From assembly GCA_041398825.1 (NCBI GenBank), contig JAWKTX010000019.1, forward strand, positions 1 to 64,000: 64,000 nucleotides of DNA, read 5' to 3'. The DNA is from Planctomycetaceae bacterium (GTDB taxonomy: Bacteria > Planctomycetota > Planctomycetia > Planctomycetales > Planctomycetaceae). A program made the translations under genes and the position numbers. This document shows positions 17,563-27,397 of the stretch, one piece after another. The notes under the pieces are model-generated. The model did not search any database, was not told the origin of the DNA, and saw nothing but the letters and a program-made list of their open reading frames with translations. The first letter of the stretch is position 1. Each line of letters opens with the position of its first letter.

Positions 17563-18780
17563 TCAGAGTGCGTTACGGTAGACCTGGACGAAAGCTTCGA
17601 CATCCATTTTTCTGGGATTGAATGTCCCTGTCCACTGCTGCGCGGCTTCATCAGCCAGTCTTGTGATCAATGAATCGTCAATATCCGCATCGATCGTTTG
17701 ACTCAGCGACACCGGCATATCCGCAAGGCGGAGCAATTCGGTAAAACCGTCCGCCAGAATCTCAACGGCCGTCCCGGATTTCGCGGACGCATTGCACCAG
17801 CCCGCCGCGGTAGCCAGGTCGTGGTAAAGGTCTGCGGCAACGACTGAATTCCATCGAATGATATGTGGCAGAAGCATTCCCACCGCGTGGCCGTGAACCG
17901 TGCCGAAATGCGCCGTCAGAGGATTCGCTGCTGCGTGTGCTGCCCCCAGCATACTGGCTTCAATGGAAGTGCCAGCGAAGAATGCCCCCAGTTGCATGTT
18001 ACCGCGGGCAGCGAGGTTGCCAGGTTCGCGCAAAACGGTGGCGAATGACTGTGCCAAAAGCGACCAAGCATTCCTGGCAAACATTTGAGAAAATGGATTT
18101 CGTTTGGTTGTGACAAAGCTTTCGATGGCGTGCGTCATCGCATCGATCCCCGTTGCCGCAGCGACCGAAGGTGGCATGGTCACGGTCAGTTCCGGATCGA
18201 GAATGGCAACACGACATGCAGCCTTTGAATCCCCACACGCCATCTTGGTGTGGGTCTTTGCATCAGCGATCACTGCGAACGATTGCGCTTCGCTTCCGGT
18301 TCCGGACGTGGTGGGAATTGCAATCATGGGCAGCATAGGTTGAGTGGCACGACCAATGCCTTTGTAGTCGTGCATCTGGCCACCATTCGTCAGAAGAAAG
18401 TTGGCCCCTTTCGCGCAATCCATGCTGCTGCCGCCACCGAGCCCCACGATTAAGTCGATCCTGAGGGGGCTGGCAAATTCCACACATTTGTTAACGTCGT
18501 CTGTTGTTGGGTTTTGCGTGACGGCATCGAAGACAAAGACCTGCATCCCGGCTTCCTGAAGAACCCGACAGGCTGTTTCTGAGTGACCTGCGTCGCGAAG
18601 TCCTGGATCAGTGACCAGAAGGACGCGGTTCGCCTTCAGTTCGACTGCAATCGTGCCAAGCTGACCGAAAGTGCCGGTACCAAAAACCAGCCGCGTGCGT
18701 GGCGTGAAGTCAAAACTGGCCGGCGAACGGCTGTTAAGCGAGTTCGAGCTGGTAAAGTCAGTAGTTATCAAAGGCTGCAT
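17563..18780 (-). CDS. Iron-containing alcohol dehydrogenase (group III)
   Basis: 405 residues from the ATG at 18780, chosen because it precedes the conserved fold; the frame extends further upstream without similarity. Hallmarks in order: LVFGTGTFGQLG, the NAD-binding VGLGGGSSMDCAKGANFL, IPTTSGTGSE, and the iron-ligand region GIDAMTHAIESFVT and GTVHGHAVGMLLPHIIRWN, which supplies the Asp and His ligands. The expected reaction is NAD(P)H-dependent oxidoreduction of an alcohol or aldehyde; the substrate is unknown. It is a separate unit 48 bp upstream of the PQQ-repeat gene on the same strand. Confidence 0.85.
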   Translation of the reverse strand: MQPLITTDFTSSNSLNSRSPASFDFTPRTRLVFGTGTFGQLGTIAVELKANRVLLVTDPGLRDAGHSETACRVLQEAGMQVFVFDAVTQNPTTDDVNKCVEFASPLRIDLIVGLGGGSSMDCAKGANFLLTNGGQMHDYKGIGRATQPMLPMIAIPTTSGTGSEAQSFAVIADAKTHTKMACGDSKAACRVAILDPELTVTMPPSVAAATGIDAMTHAIESFVTTKRNPFSQMFARNAWSLLAQSFATVLREPGNLAARGNMQLGAFFAGTSIEASMLGAAHAAANPLTAHFGTVHGHAVGMLLPHIIRWNSVVAADLYHDLATAAGWCNASAKSGTAVEILADGFTELLRLADMPVSLSQTIDADIDDSLITRLADEAAQQWTGTFNPRKMDVEAFVQVYRNAL

Positions 18781-18876
18781 GAAACCGGAGCCGAAGGAGG
18801 GTAAGGCAGGCGAGGGGATTGGATCAGAGTGTTGTAGACGCAGGAAACCGTTGGAATTGCCGTAAAATCGCGTCAC

Positions 18877-19210
18877 AGACGCTCAAAGCATACTTGCCCG
18901 CAACTTCAACAACAATGATTTGCGTCAAACCGAACGCAATCCAGCCGTATTTTGAAATGCGGCGTTTTGCTCACCGAAATTAAAGACGGCGCTCGGGCCG
19001 CTGACAATTGGGGAAAGCTGATTCCGCAGGTTTACTTCAAAGTCCAGCCTCGAATGATGCACCAATTCGCAATTGCTCAGGAGTCGTGGTTGTAGAGCGA
19101 TCTCCGGCAAATTCAGGGTCGACAAGAAACACCAAACAGGAGACATTCCCGGACAAGCCGCAGGCCGGGATGGTTTTGGGGCACGAAATGGCGATTCGAG
19201 CCAGATCCTG
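18877..19210. other. Divergent intergenic region
   Basis: Lies between the Fe-ADH (minus) and the membrane protein (plus). The plus-strand frame is open from 19073 but its translation here is polar and unconvincing. Promoters for both genes are expected here; no clear boxes were identified. Confidence 0.4.
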
Positions 19211-21187
19211 ATGGGACAACGTAAGAAAACCGATTTCCGGGTTCCCCCGTCCATGCCCCGCCTTTTGACTGAATTTCATGATTCTGACGAGCCCGAAATT
19301 CGGGACTCATCCGAGCTGGAGGTCGCTACGACTGCGTCAGCGAGGCAGCACATGGAATCGGGCGTCCACAATCAAGACCTCTCTTCGCTGCCAGAAACGA
19401 GGGCGAATTCGGGTGGACGTGCCTGGTTCTCGTTTCGTGGTGTTCCCACCTTCGTCATGATCGTCGTTGGCGTCCTTCCGTTCTGGGCCATGCCAGTCGC
19501 GCACATTGCAAGCGGGCCGGAGACAGCGACCGGATTTTTCCACGAAGAACTGCCGTATTACATGGCGAATGGCCGTGCTGCATTTGATCGCGGCAACGGT
19601 GTCATGTACCCAAACCCGTATGATCCGGATTTGAATGCCCCTGTTATCTATGCACACTGGCTGCTTTGGATGTTCGGCGTCGCGCCTCGGTTCTTCGGCA
19701 CGGATCCGGGGCAGTTGATGCTGGCGTTGACGTTCTTTGCATCGATTGGATTTTCCTGGGCCACATGGCTTCTGGTGAAAGAACACACTCTGCAGACCGC
19801 CAGTCGAAAAAATGCGCAAATCCATCCGGATTTTCTCACCGATGCGTCGTCAGGTTTTCACCAACCGACGCCACATGCCGCCTACTTGATGGCGATGTGG
19901 GGTGGCGGCATACTCGTGGTTGGTGGCTGGATTGCAATGTTGCTCGGAAGCGGCAATTCAACTCTGCTGCAGTTCGATCCCGGCAGTGGCCTTTGGTTTC
20001 TGAACTGGGGCCGCAATGCAACCTTCGCCACCGAAGCTGTCTATCACACGCTGGTTGCGTTCTGCTGGCTGAGTGAAATGAAAGATCGTCGCATCGCCGG
20101 AACGGCATTCTGCTTCGCACTGGCAACCACGCATCCATGGTCAGGCGTGGAACTTCTTCTGACTCTTAATCTTTGGCGATCCGTTCAGTGGCTGCGCGAA
20201 CGCGACAAACGTTCTCTGGTATTACTCTGCACTGCCATGGGCATGCTGCTGGTATTTCTCATCTACTACAAAGTCTGGCTTCCAACATTTCCGCAGCACG
20301 CCCGGTTACAAAACGTTTGGGAGCTGGACTGGAGCCTGTCGACGGTTTCAGCTGTCTTCGGTTGGTGTATTGTTGGTGCGTTTGCTCTCGCCCGACTGGC
20401 GCAGAGCATTATCGCAGTCTCTCCGCGGCCGATCGTCATCGAACCATCGAATCGAAAGTCGGCAGACAGGACCGGGCAACAATCGCTGGTAAACACAGAT
20501 CTGACTTCTGTTCAATCAAAACAGGTGTCGCTTTCCACCGCGGAACTCTTCCTGTGCTGCGCAGCGGCTGTTGCAATGGGCCTTGCCCTTCACGATCGAC
20601 TGATGAAACCTGTCCAGCCATTGCACTTTACCCGCGGTTATATCTGGATGCCGCTTTTTCTGCTGGGTCTGCCTGTCATGCAGTCGTGGTGGAACCGGAG
20701 TCTTCGATCGGGTCTGCGAGGAAAGCTGGCGGTTGTGGGATTTGTCCTGATGTTCATCGCCGATAACGCTGGTTTTGCCTGGATTCAATCGAGCTGGGAA
20801 CTGGACAGAACGCGTGGCTATCATCTGAGCCTGCACGATCGAGCCTTAATTGCAGACCTGCATAAACGAACGCCCGGCGCCGTTGTACTGACTGAGTCAC
20901 CGGTTGTGAACTACCTGATTCCGGCCTATGCAAACCTGCGTCCGTGGCTGGGCCATCAGTTCAACACGCCCGATCACCGTCGTCGAGCCGAAACGATGGC
21001 TTCAATTTTCGCGGATGAAAAAGTACACGTGAACAGAATTCCGGATGATATTGACCTGCTTGTCATCCAAAGGACTCGCGACGATTCTGAACTGATCGAT
21101 TCGCCAGAATGGATTGCGCTGGAAACTCCGAATGCCGAATGGCAAGCCTGGGGCCAAACTCGCGATTCCGGCACATTTTTACCGTGA
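19211..21187 (+). CDS. Polytopic membrane protein, possibly GT-C-like
   Basis: 658 residues from ATG 19211; 19073 and 19253 are alternatives. A long polar N-terminus precedes the first of about ten hydrophobic segments (TFVMIVVGVLPFWAMPV, then others through KLAVVGFVLMFIADNA). The first outside loop carries EELPYYMANGRAAFDRG, and the C-terminus is soluble (DIDLLVIQRTRDDSE). The topology resembles GT-C membrane glycosyltransferases or their partners, but a catalytic DxD/DE motif is not certain. The next gene starts 25 bp downstream, suggesting co-transcription with the secreted DUF4091 protein. Confidence 0.6.
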   Translation: MGQRKKTDFRVPPSMPRLLTEFHDSDEPEIRDSSELEVATTASARQHMESGVHNQDLSSLPETRANSGGRAWFSFRGVPTFVMIVVGVLPFWAMPVAHIASGPETATGFFHEELPYYMANGRAAFDRGNGVMYPNPYDPDLNAPVIYAHWLLWMFGVAPRFFGTDPGQLMLALTFFASIGFSWATWLLVKEHTLQTASRKNAQIHPDFLTDASSGFHQPTPHAAYLMAMWGGGILVVGGWIAMLLGSGNSTLLQFDPGSGLWFLNWGRNATFATEAVYHTLVAFCWLSEMKDRRIAGTAFCFALATTHPWSGVELLLTLNLWRSVQWLRERDKRSLVLLCTAMGMLLVFLIYYKVWLPTFPQHARLQNVWELDWSLSTVSAVFGWCIVGAFALARLAQSIIAVSPRPIVIEPSNRKSADRTGQQSLVNTDLTSVQSKQVSLSTAELFLCCAAAVAMGLALHDRLMKPVQPLHFTRGYIWMPLFLLGLPVMQSWWNRSLRSGLRGKLAVVGFVLMFIADNAGFAWIQSSWELDRTRGYHLSLHDRALIADLHKRTPGAVVLTESPVVNYLIPAYANLRPWLGHQFNTPDHRRRAETMASIFADEKVHVNRIPDDIDLLVIQRTRDDSELIDSPEWIALETPNAEWQAWGQTRDSGTFLP

Positions 21188-21212
21188 ACGCGCGGCTGAA
21201 GAGACTGATGCG

Positions 21213-23894
21213 ATGAGAACAGCTGTCTTCTGTCTTTCCATGACCCTGGTTTCTGTCGTCTCACAGGCTGAATCGGTGCGACTGCCCGCGACACAGGATA
21301 ATTCGATCGTGATGGTCGAGGGTGAATGGACCCGGAACGAAGGAAGCAACGGCCGAATACGCATCAAAGGAAACCAACACATTGTTGCGATGAACTTTGA
21401 TGTCTCGCCCATCCGTGGCAAACTCATCAACCATGCGACGCTGGTCTGCCATCAGTCCGCCGAATCAATTTCGGGAGTGACAATTTCGACAATTGCAGCT
21501 CCCTGGGATGAACGGACTTCCAACGGTTTGACTTCCGGTGCCCAGCATTTTGACGGGTGGGGCTACTCCAACGCTCGTTTCCCCGCGATCTGCGGCGGCA
21601 ACGCCTTTACGCTGGTGCATCAGACCGAATCCGTCGTGACTGACGGTGCATATCACTGGGAGATTCCGGTGGATATGGTGCATGCATTGTCGACCGGCGT
21701 CGCCTACGGCCTGGCAATTCATGAACATGATGCCGACTACAGCCGCAACCCCTCCATCTATTCAAGAGAACAGTCAGGCAAACAGCCGTATCTGCTTGTC
21801 GATATTCTGGAGGAAACCGATGCCAGACCTCAGCAGCCAACGGAACTGAAGCTGCTTCCTGTTGATGCAGGTTCAGCCAAACTAAATCTTCGAGCACCTC
21901 AGAATGGATTTGCCTATGAGGTCAGGGTGGATGGGCACTCCGTGGCACGACACAACATTCCCCTTGTTCGGGCCGGTGAAGAACAGACCATTCTTCTCAG
22001 AGATCTTCCTGAAACGTCCAGCGTATCCGGTCTTCATGAGATTACAGTCATAACAATTAACCGCACCGGAGAACAGACTGATCCTGCTGTTGTGAGAGGG
22101 CGTCTGTTCGATTTCGATTCCCCGGTCTTCCCCAGGGTTGAGATTCCGGAAAACGCTGATCAATCCGTTAACGGCAAGGCCGACGGTGTCGAGCCCGATG
22201 TCAACAGGAATGTTGTCGACACTGGAGTCATACCAGTCACCGATAAGTATGATCAATCCGGGCAGCCGGTCAGTGCATTGCCACCGGACTACCGACGTCA
22301 CAACTGGTTGTTTGACGGACAGCGAATCCATCTGACTGCGGCGGCCGGTGAAGTAGTCAGTTTTCAAACGCTGCTGCGAGGGTCAGGAGACGTTCGGCTG
22401 CAATGCGAATTCGATGGTTCACCGATGCGCGTGGACATGTACAAGGCGATCTATGTGCCCGTCAACGGCCGGATGGTTCCCGATCCACTGATGCCACTGC
22501 CCGAGAAAATCCGCCTTTCACAGAACACCGATCAGTCACTGCTGGTCGACGTCTTCGTTCCGTTCGATTCGCCAGCAGGCACCCGTCGCGGAATGCTCCG
22601 GATTTCCGATGGACGTTCTGTCCCGATCGAACTGACGATTCTTCCGGTTCAGTTGCCGAAACGAGCCGCGTTTCATTGTGAAATGAACGGCTACGGCATG
22701 CCGGATCACGTGGACGATTTTTATGCATTACAGCAGGTCGCCTATGATCATCGCGTTCATGCAAACATCCTGCACTATTCCCATCATTCCGCTGCGCCGG
22801 GTGTTCGAAAGAGCAATCTTGATATGCGGCTTCGTTCCGGTCGGCGGATGGACAACCAGCGATATGATGCGATCGCCCCGCGCGCTCAACACGCCTACTG
22901 GGATGATTTTGTTGAAGCGTTCGGCCCTTATCTGAACGGCACTTTCTTCAGGAACGGGCACCGAGGCAGTATTCCCGCGCCTGGATTCTATCTGACGTTC
23001 CATGAGAGCTGGCCGCTGAACTGCCGAACGTACTTCAACGGTCACCCGGACGCATACCGTGCGTTCGCAACAACACCCGAGTATGCTCAGACATTCCTAA
23101 ATATCGTTGACGACTTTGCCCGTCTTGCGCATCGAGAAGGCTGGGACGAAACAGGGTTTCAGGTGTACTTCAATAACAAGGGATCCCTGACTGAAACAAC
23201 AAAGGCTCCGTGGATTCTGGACGAACCGACCTCTTACTGGGACTATCGCGCACTTCAGTTTTATGGCGAACTTACTGACAGCGGACGCAATCCAACGCAG
23301 AATGAATCGATCCGTTATCGGATCGATATCTCTCGACCGGAATTTTGCCGTGGGCAACTGGCCGATCGCAGTGATTTATGGGTCGTTGCATCTGCTGCAT
23401 TTCAAAATTACCGCCGCCTGATCACAGATCGAATGCAGCAGAATGCGACCAGAGTCTGGGTCTACGGAACGACTAATCCCGTCGATGAAAGTAATCGACA
23501 AGTGCAGGCATGGGCACTGGATTCGTGGAAGTCTGGTGCAACGGGTATCGTTCCCTGGCAGACGATTGACAAGACTGGCAACGCACTTCAGAAGGCAGAC
23601 CAGCTGGGGCTATTCATCTTCGATAAAACGGCATCCGGTGAAACCGTCGTGCGTCATTCAATGCGTTTGAAAGCCTATCGCGATGCCGAACAGCTCATCG
23701 CGCTGTTGCAGCTGGTGCAGGACCGAATGCAGTGGAACGCGAATCAAATGGCAGCGTTCGCAGATCATTATGTCACGCTGGCAGGAACCGTGCAAAAGGT
23801 GAATGATGCCGATGCAGGCACCAGTGAATACGACAGCGGGTCACTGATCGCCATCGACGCACTCAGACAGGCTGCGATCACGCTGCTTCGGTGA
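21213..23894 (+). CDS. Secreted DUF4091 (glycoside-hydrolase-like) protein
   Basis: 893 residues from ATG 21213, which begins a clear signal peptide (RTAVFCLSMTLVSVVSQA). An N-terminal beta domain with LPATQDNSIV and NFDVSPIRGKLI resembles DNRLRE/CBM-like modules. A middle Ig-like part follows (VSFQTLLRGSG, RISDGRSVPIELTILP). The C-terminal half matches the DUF4091 pattern seen in putative glycoside hydrolases (IVDDFARLAHREGW, WILDEPTSYWDYRALQFYGEL, WALDSWKSGATGIVPWQTID), which includes candidate acidic catalytic residues. It is exported, so probably acts on external polysaccharide or glycoprotein. Confidence 0.7.
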   Translation: MRTAVFCLSMTLVSVVSQAESVRLPATQDNSIVMVEGEWTRNEGSNGRIRIKGNQHIVAMNFDVSPIRGKLINHATLVCHQSAESISGVTISTIAAPWDERTSNGLTSGAQHFDGWGYSNARFPAICGGNAFTLVHQTESVVTDGAYHWEIPVDMVHALSTGVAYGLAIHEHDADYSRNPSIYSREQSGKQPYLLVDILEETDARPQQPTELKLLPVDAGSAKLNLRAPQNGFAYEVRVDGHSVARHNIPLVRAGEEQTILLRDLPETSSVSGLHEITVITINRTGEQTDPAVVRGRLFDFDSPVFPRVEIPENADQSVNGKADGVEPDVNRNVVDTGVIPVTDKYDQSGQPVSALPPDYRRHNWLFDGQRIHLTAAAGEVVSFQTLLRGSGDVRLQCEFDGSPMRVDMYKAIYVPVNGRMVPDPLMPLPEKIRLSQNTDQSLLVDVFVPFDSPAGTRRGMLRISDGRSVPIELTILPVQLPKRAAFHCEMNGYGMPDHVDDFYALQQVAYDHRVHANILHYSHHSAAPGVRKSNLDMRLRSGRRMDNQRYDAIAPRAQHAYWDDFVEAFGPYLNGTFFRNGHRGSIPAPGFYLTFHESWPLNCRTYFNGHPDAYRAFATTPEYAQTFLNIVDDFARLAHREGWDETGFQVYFNNKGSLTETTKAPWILDEPTSYWDYRALQFYGELTDSGRNPTQNESIRYRIDISRPEFCRGQLADRSDLWVVASAAFQNYRRLITDRMQQNATRVWVYGTTNPVDESNRQVQAWALDSWKSGATGIVPWQTIDKTGNALQKADQLGLFIFDKTASGETVVRHSMRLKAYRDAEQLIALLQLVQDRMQWNANQMAAFADHYVTLAGTVQKVNDADAGTSEYDSGSLIAIDALRQAAITLLR

Positions 23895-23929
23895 TCTGTT
23901 TGTCGCTGAAAAAGACAAGAAGACGCGGC

Positions 23930-25153
23930 TTAATCGGCTCCGGTCCCGCTTGCCAGCGAGCTGACCTGAACTCCTTCGGAATATGACGCCACGGCCTGGA
24001 AGCTGTACTTCGTCCCGCTTTGGGTATCGGTCGACGGCAGCCGGAACAGGGTGAAAGTGGCTTCGTTTCCGGCACGCAGCGAGCGGTTGTTGAAACCAAA
24101 AACGCTGGCAGGCTTCGTAGACCCCGCATTCCAGATGTCGTGCAGGAGTGACAACGGGGTGTCGGAGTTCTCTGGTTTCATGACATTCAGCAGCTGAGCA
24201 ACACAGTCGCCGGTGGTTGCACCGGATCCGGCAAGGAATTCCGTTTGACCCGCAACCACAATCCGTCCGTCGTCAAGAACGTCGACGGCAACTCCACCCG
24301 CCTGGTAACTGCCGGGATCACATCCACCAAACCCAGAGACATCACAGGTTAGCAACAATCGATCGTACGACTTGCACCGAACAATACACTTCAGCATGTC
24401 GCCTGGCACATGCCAGCCATCTGCGATAACGCTGACGGACAGTCGATCATCCGCCAGTTGTGGCCAGAAGATATTGCGATGTCGATTTATCATGGCAGCA
24501 CATCCGTTGCCAAGATGTGTGCTGAGCGTCGCGCCCGCCTGAATGGCGGCATGAATCTGATCTGGCGTTGCGGCCGTGTGTCCAATGGAAATCACAATTC
24601 CCTGGGCGGTTGCAGAACGGATGAAATCCACGGCTCCCGGCGATTCCGGCGCTAGTGTGATCAGGCGGATCATTCCCCCTGAAGCTTCCTGCCATCGTTC
24701 CAATTCTTTGAGACAGGCTGGTCGGACATGCTGGCGCGGATGGGCTCCGCGCGGACCATCCTGATCAGAAATCGAAGGACCTTCCAGGTGAATTCCCCTG
24801 ACCATTCCGGCAACGAGTTTGTTGCCGAGGCAGGCCTGACGAATCGTGTTTACACCGTGAAGCATGGCTTCGAACGAGCAGGTGATCAGTGTAGGAAAGA
24901 ACTGGGGCACTCCGCGATCTGCCAGCGCCAGAGCAATTCGGGTGACTTCGTCTTCCGTGAGCGTTTCGCTGCAAAACCACAGACCGTGATAACCGTTGAT
25001 TTGTATGTCGAACAACCCGGGAGCGACGAAGGGCAACGATGCTGCAAGATCGGCATCGCAATCGAGTGATTGAACGGAATCGATCCTGTCATTCAGAAAA
25101 TGAACAGCAACGGGCCGAAGCGACTGATAATCGATTGCGTGCAGCGTTGTCAT
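23930..25153 (-). CDS. nagA: N-acetylglucosamine-6-phosphate deacetylase-like amidohydrolase
   Basis: 407 residues with the NagA fold signatures PGLFDIQINGYHG, GIHLEGPSIS followed by GAHP, SIGHTAATPDQI, STHLGNG, and VSVIADGWHV. The late catalytic Asp is in LLTCDVSGFGG. NagA removes the acetyl group from GlcNAc-6-phosphate in the cytosol. The THLGNG and TCDVSGFGG segments differ from the usual THLFNAM and VTDAM, so substrate specificity may be shifted. The glycosylasparaginase lies 202 bp upstream on the same strand, which suggests shared use of GlcNAc-containing substrates. Confidence 0.8.
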   Translation of the reverse strand: MTTLHAIDYQSLRPVAVHFLNDRIDSVQSLDCDADLAASLPFVAPGLFDIQINGYHGLWFCSETLTEDEVTRIALALADRGVPQFFPTLITCSFEAMLHGVNTIRQACLGNKLVAGMVRGIHLEGPSISDQDGPRGAHPRQHVRPACLKELERWQEASGGMIRLITLAPESPGAVDFIRSATAQGIVISIGHTAATPDQIHAAIQAGATLSTHLGNGCAAMINRHRNIFWPQLADDRLSVSVIADGWHVPGDMLKCIVRCKSYDRLLLTCDVSGFGGCDPGSYQAGGVAVDVLDDGRIVVAGQTEFLAGSGATTGDCVAQLLNVMKPENSDTPLSLLHDIWNAGSTKPASVFGFNNRSLRAGNEATFTLFRLPSTDTQSGTKYSFQAVASYSEGVQVSSLASGTGAD

Positions 25154-25355
25154 CGATGGATGCCGTGAAATGTCCCGAGTTGTTTCTTGCTGAATCCACG
25201 CCCCCCGCGGTTGAGGCAGGGTTCGCCGTCACGCGAACCGGATATCCGGACGAACTCCGAACGTGGTACCGTATGAGGGCGATGCGTCCGGACAAACGCG
25301 CACCATTTGATGACTCGCGATTGCGTGGTCGTCGATACCGCTTCGCTGATCCGAA

Positions 25356-26474
25356 CTATTTGGTGTAGAGCGTCCTGCAGTCTTCCAGCCGAGTCCCATT
25401 GGCGTCTGTAATTGCAAACTTTGCGGGACCCCACATACTGACTCCGGCATGCCTGCCATCTTTGGCCAGCAGATAAAAGCTAAGGCCAAAATCCGGACGG
25501 CCCTGTGCATCTTTCAAACGAAGCTCAGTGGTTTTCGCAACACGTCGCAGGATTTCCATCCCCGCCTCTTCCGGTGATGCTCCCTGCCTCATCAATTCAA
25601 CGCCTGCAAAGGAGCACATATTCTGAAGATTCGCTTCTCCACGCCCGGTACTGCCACACGAACCCACTTCATTGTCGCAGTAGAGTCCGGCACCAATAAT
25701 TGGTGAGTCACCGACCCGTCCGGGAATCTTGAATGCCAGACCACTGGTGGTCGTCGTGCACGAAATATCAGCATTCGCATTGATACCCGCGCAATGAATT
25801 GTTCCGGTGGGACGGCGGAAGCGATGCGTCCGCAATGCCTCCCATGAAGAACTGGATGCCAGTGTTGCTTCATCCAGACCGACAGAATTGCGCCGGAAAA
25901 ATTCAGCGACTTTCTTATCAGTATTTTCCGCAGCCGGCAGCCAGTCGTCTTCCTCGCTGAGATTTTCTTTCCAGGCCAGCCAGATCTTACGAGCGTGTTC
26001 GGTCAACAGGTTCTCTTCCGGAAAACCGTGGGCCCGGGCAAATTCCAATGCGCCCTGGCCCACCAGCAGCACATGATCGGTCCGGCGCAGGACCTGAAGT
26101 GCCACCTGAGCCGGGTGCTTGATGTTCTGAATGGAAGCGACTGCACCAGCCTTGTGACTCGGCCCATGCATGACCGCCGCGTCCAGCTCCACAATTCCAC
26201 GTTCATTCGGCAGGCCTCCGTACCCGACACTCGTGTCATCCGGATCCGCTTCGACAATGCCGACCCCGGCGACAACAGCATCCAGCGGATCGCTTCCTTC
26301 CGTAATCATTTGCCACGCCTTCTTCGTGGCTTCCTGCCCGTTGGCAGATGAAATCACTTTCACGGGCGGCTGTGAATTCCGAGCCAATCCGGCTGCAGCA
26401 CTGGAAAAAACACCGATACCGGCGGCTGCTGTACTGGCAGACTGCATAAACAGGCGACGCGACAAATCTGACAT
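25356..26474 (-). CDS. N4-(beta-N-acetylglucosaminyl)-L-asparaginase (Ntn hydrolase), exported
   Basis: 372 residues. The N-terminus is a Tat-like signal (SRRLFMQSASTAAAGIGVFSSAAAG). The Ntn-hydrolase fold is shown by LDAVVAGVGIVEADPDDTSVGYGGLPNERG, and the autocleavage site precedes Thr225 in RPTGTIHCAG. Downstream, GRVGDSPIIGAGLYCDN carries substrate-binding Arg and Asp residues and SCGSTGRGE follows. The enzyme cleaves the GlcNAc-Asn linkage left from N-glycoproteins. Export implies periplasmic action. It shares strand and vicinity with the NagA-like gene. Confidence 0.85.
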   Translation of the reverse strand: MSDLSRRLFMQSASTAAAGIGVFSSAAAGLARNSQPPVKVISSANGQEATKKAWQMITEGSDPLDAVVAGVGIVEADPDDTSVGYGGLPNERGIVELDAAVMHGPSHKAGAVASIQNIKHPAQVALQVLRRTDHVLLVGQGALEFARAHGFPEENLLTEHARKIWLAWKENLSEEDDWLPAAENTDKKVAEFFRRNSVGLDEATLASSSSWEALRTHRFRRPTGTIHCAGINANADISCTTTTSGLAFKIPGRVGDSPIIGAGLYCDNEVGSCGSTGRGEANLQNMCSFAGVELMRQGASPEEAGMEILRRVAKTTELRLKDAQGRPDFGLSFYLLAKDGRHAGVSMWGPAKFAITDANGTRLEDCRTLYTK

Positions 26475-26555
26475 GGAACGGGCTCCTGAGTGCGAGCTGG
26501 TGGGATTTCGTCATTCCGGCAAAGGCGCTGTATAACATGCTGAACCACAAAACGA

Positions 26556-26594
26556 AAACGGCCGGGCCACTGTTTCCAGCTGGCTCGGCCGTTT
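26556..26594 (-). terminator. Rho-independent terminator of the thioredoxin-like gene
   Basis: The 14-bp arms AAACGGCCGGGCCA / TGGCTCGGCCGTTT contain a single mismatch. On the minus strand the hairpin is followed by TTCGTTTTG, about 110 bp after the 26703 stop codon. Confidence 0.75.
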
Positions 26595-26702
26595 CATGAA
26601 ATTGCTGCCCGACCAACACCCCGAAAACTGGTCAGACCTGCTTTGAGGCAGATCGGTCAGATGACTCCAGGGCAATTCGGATCAAGCGTTATTTCACGCG
26701 AA

Positions 26703-27260
26703 TTAGTTCAGGATCTTTGCGGTGTCTGCAACAACCTTTGCAACACTGTCGGCGTTCAGTTCGCCCGCAGCAAATGCATGGTTGACCTTCACGTTTGAAC
26801 CAACCCACATCATGACAGTGACATCAGCGTTCTCGCCGATTTTGTAGCTTGATGGGCCAACGTTGTTTTCGAAAACAGTCAGCGGAGTACGCTGAATTTT
26901 CTGCTCTTCAGCAACTTTCTTCAGTGTACCTTCAGTTGCATCCGGGTCGTTCGTGAGAACAGTTACGAACGCAGCCATCTTCTTTTCGTCGGCATTCTTG
27001 ACAACAACAGCGTCAATTTCCTTAACCAGCTTGGCAACATTTGCGTCGACGTTTCGAGCAAAGATGCTGACAACAGGGCGTGAACCGTACTGGCATCGGT
27101 AGCACAGCTTCTTACCAGCGCTTGGCCCGGTGACGTCGGTCACATTGAACGGAGCTGGACTGGCACCAACTTCCAGACCTGACTTAACGTCAGCTGCGCC
27201 AGCAAAACCCGATGCAACGACAGCCACAACCAAAGCCATGGCAGAAACAAAATTCCTCAT
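26703..27260 (-). CDS. Secreted thioredoxin-fold-like protein
   Basis: 185 residues. The ATG at 27260 is chosen because AGGGAG lies about 10 nt upstream and a signal peptide starts there (RNFVSAMALVVAVVASGFAGA). Residues after the signal read PFNVTDVTGPSAGKKLCYRCQYGSRPVVSIFAR, a thioredoxin-like beginning with CYRC in place of the usual CxxC helix start. Alternating helices and strands follow (KMAAFVTVLTND, RTPLTVFEN). It may act in periplasmic redox or binding. The peroxiredoxin gene upstream on the same strand supports a redox context. Confidence 0.65.
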   Translation of the reverse strand: MRNFVSAMALVVAVVASGFAGAADVKSGLEVGASPAPFNVTDVTGPSAGKKLCYRCQYGSRPVVSIFARNVDANVAKLVKEIDAVVVKNADEKKMAAFVTVLTNDPDATEGTLKKVAEEQKIQRTPLTVFENNVGPSSYKIGENADVTVMMWVGSNVKVNHAFAAGELNADSVAKVVADTAKILN

Positions 27261-27397
27261 ACTTAGATACTCCCTAACGATCGACCTTCGGAAAGAGAAG
27301 CCCACCCAGACGATCCTGGTGGCGTAACCTGCGAAACACAATTGACAATCAATTGCAAACGAACCTCTGCAACGATGCCTCAGGAAAAAACGAAGCC

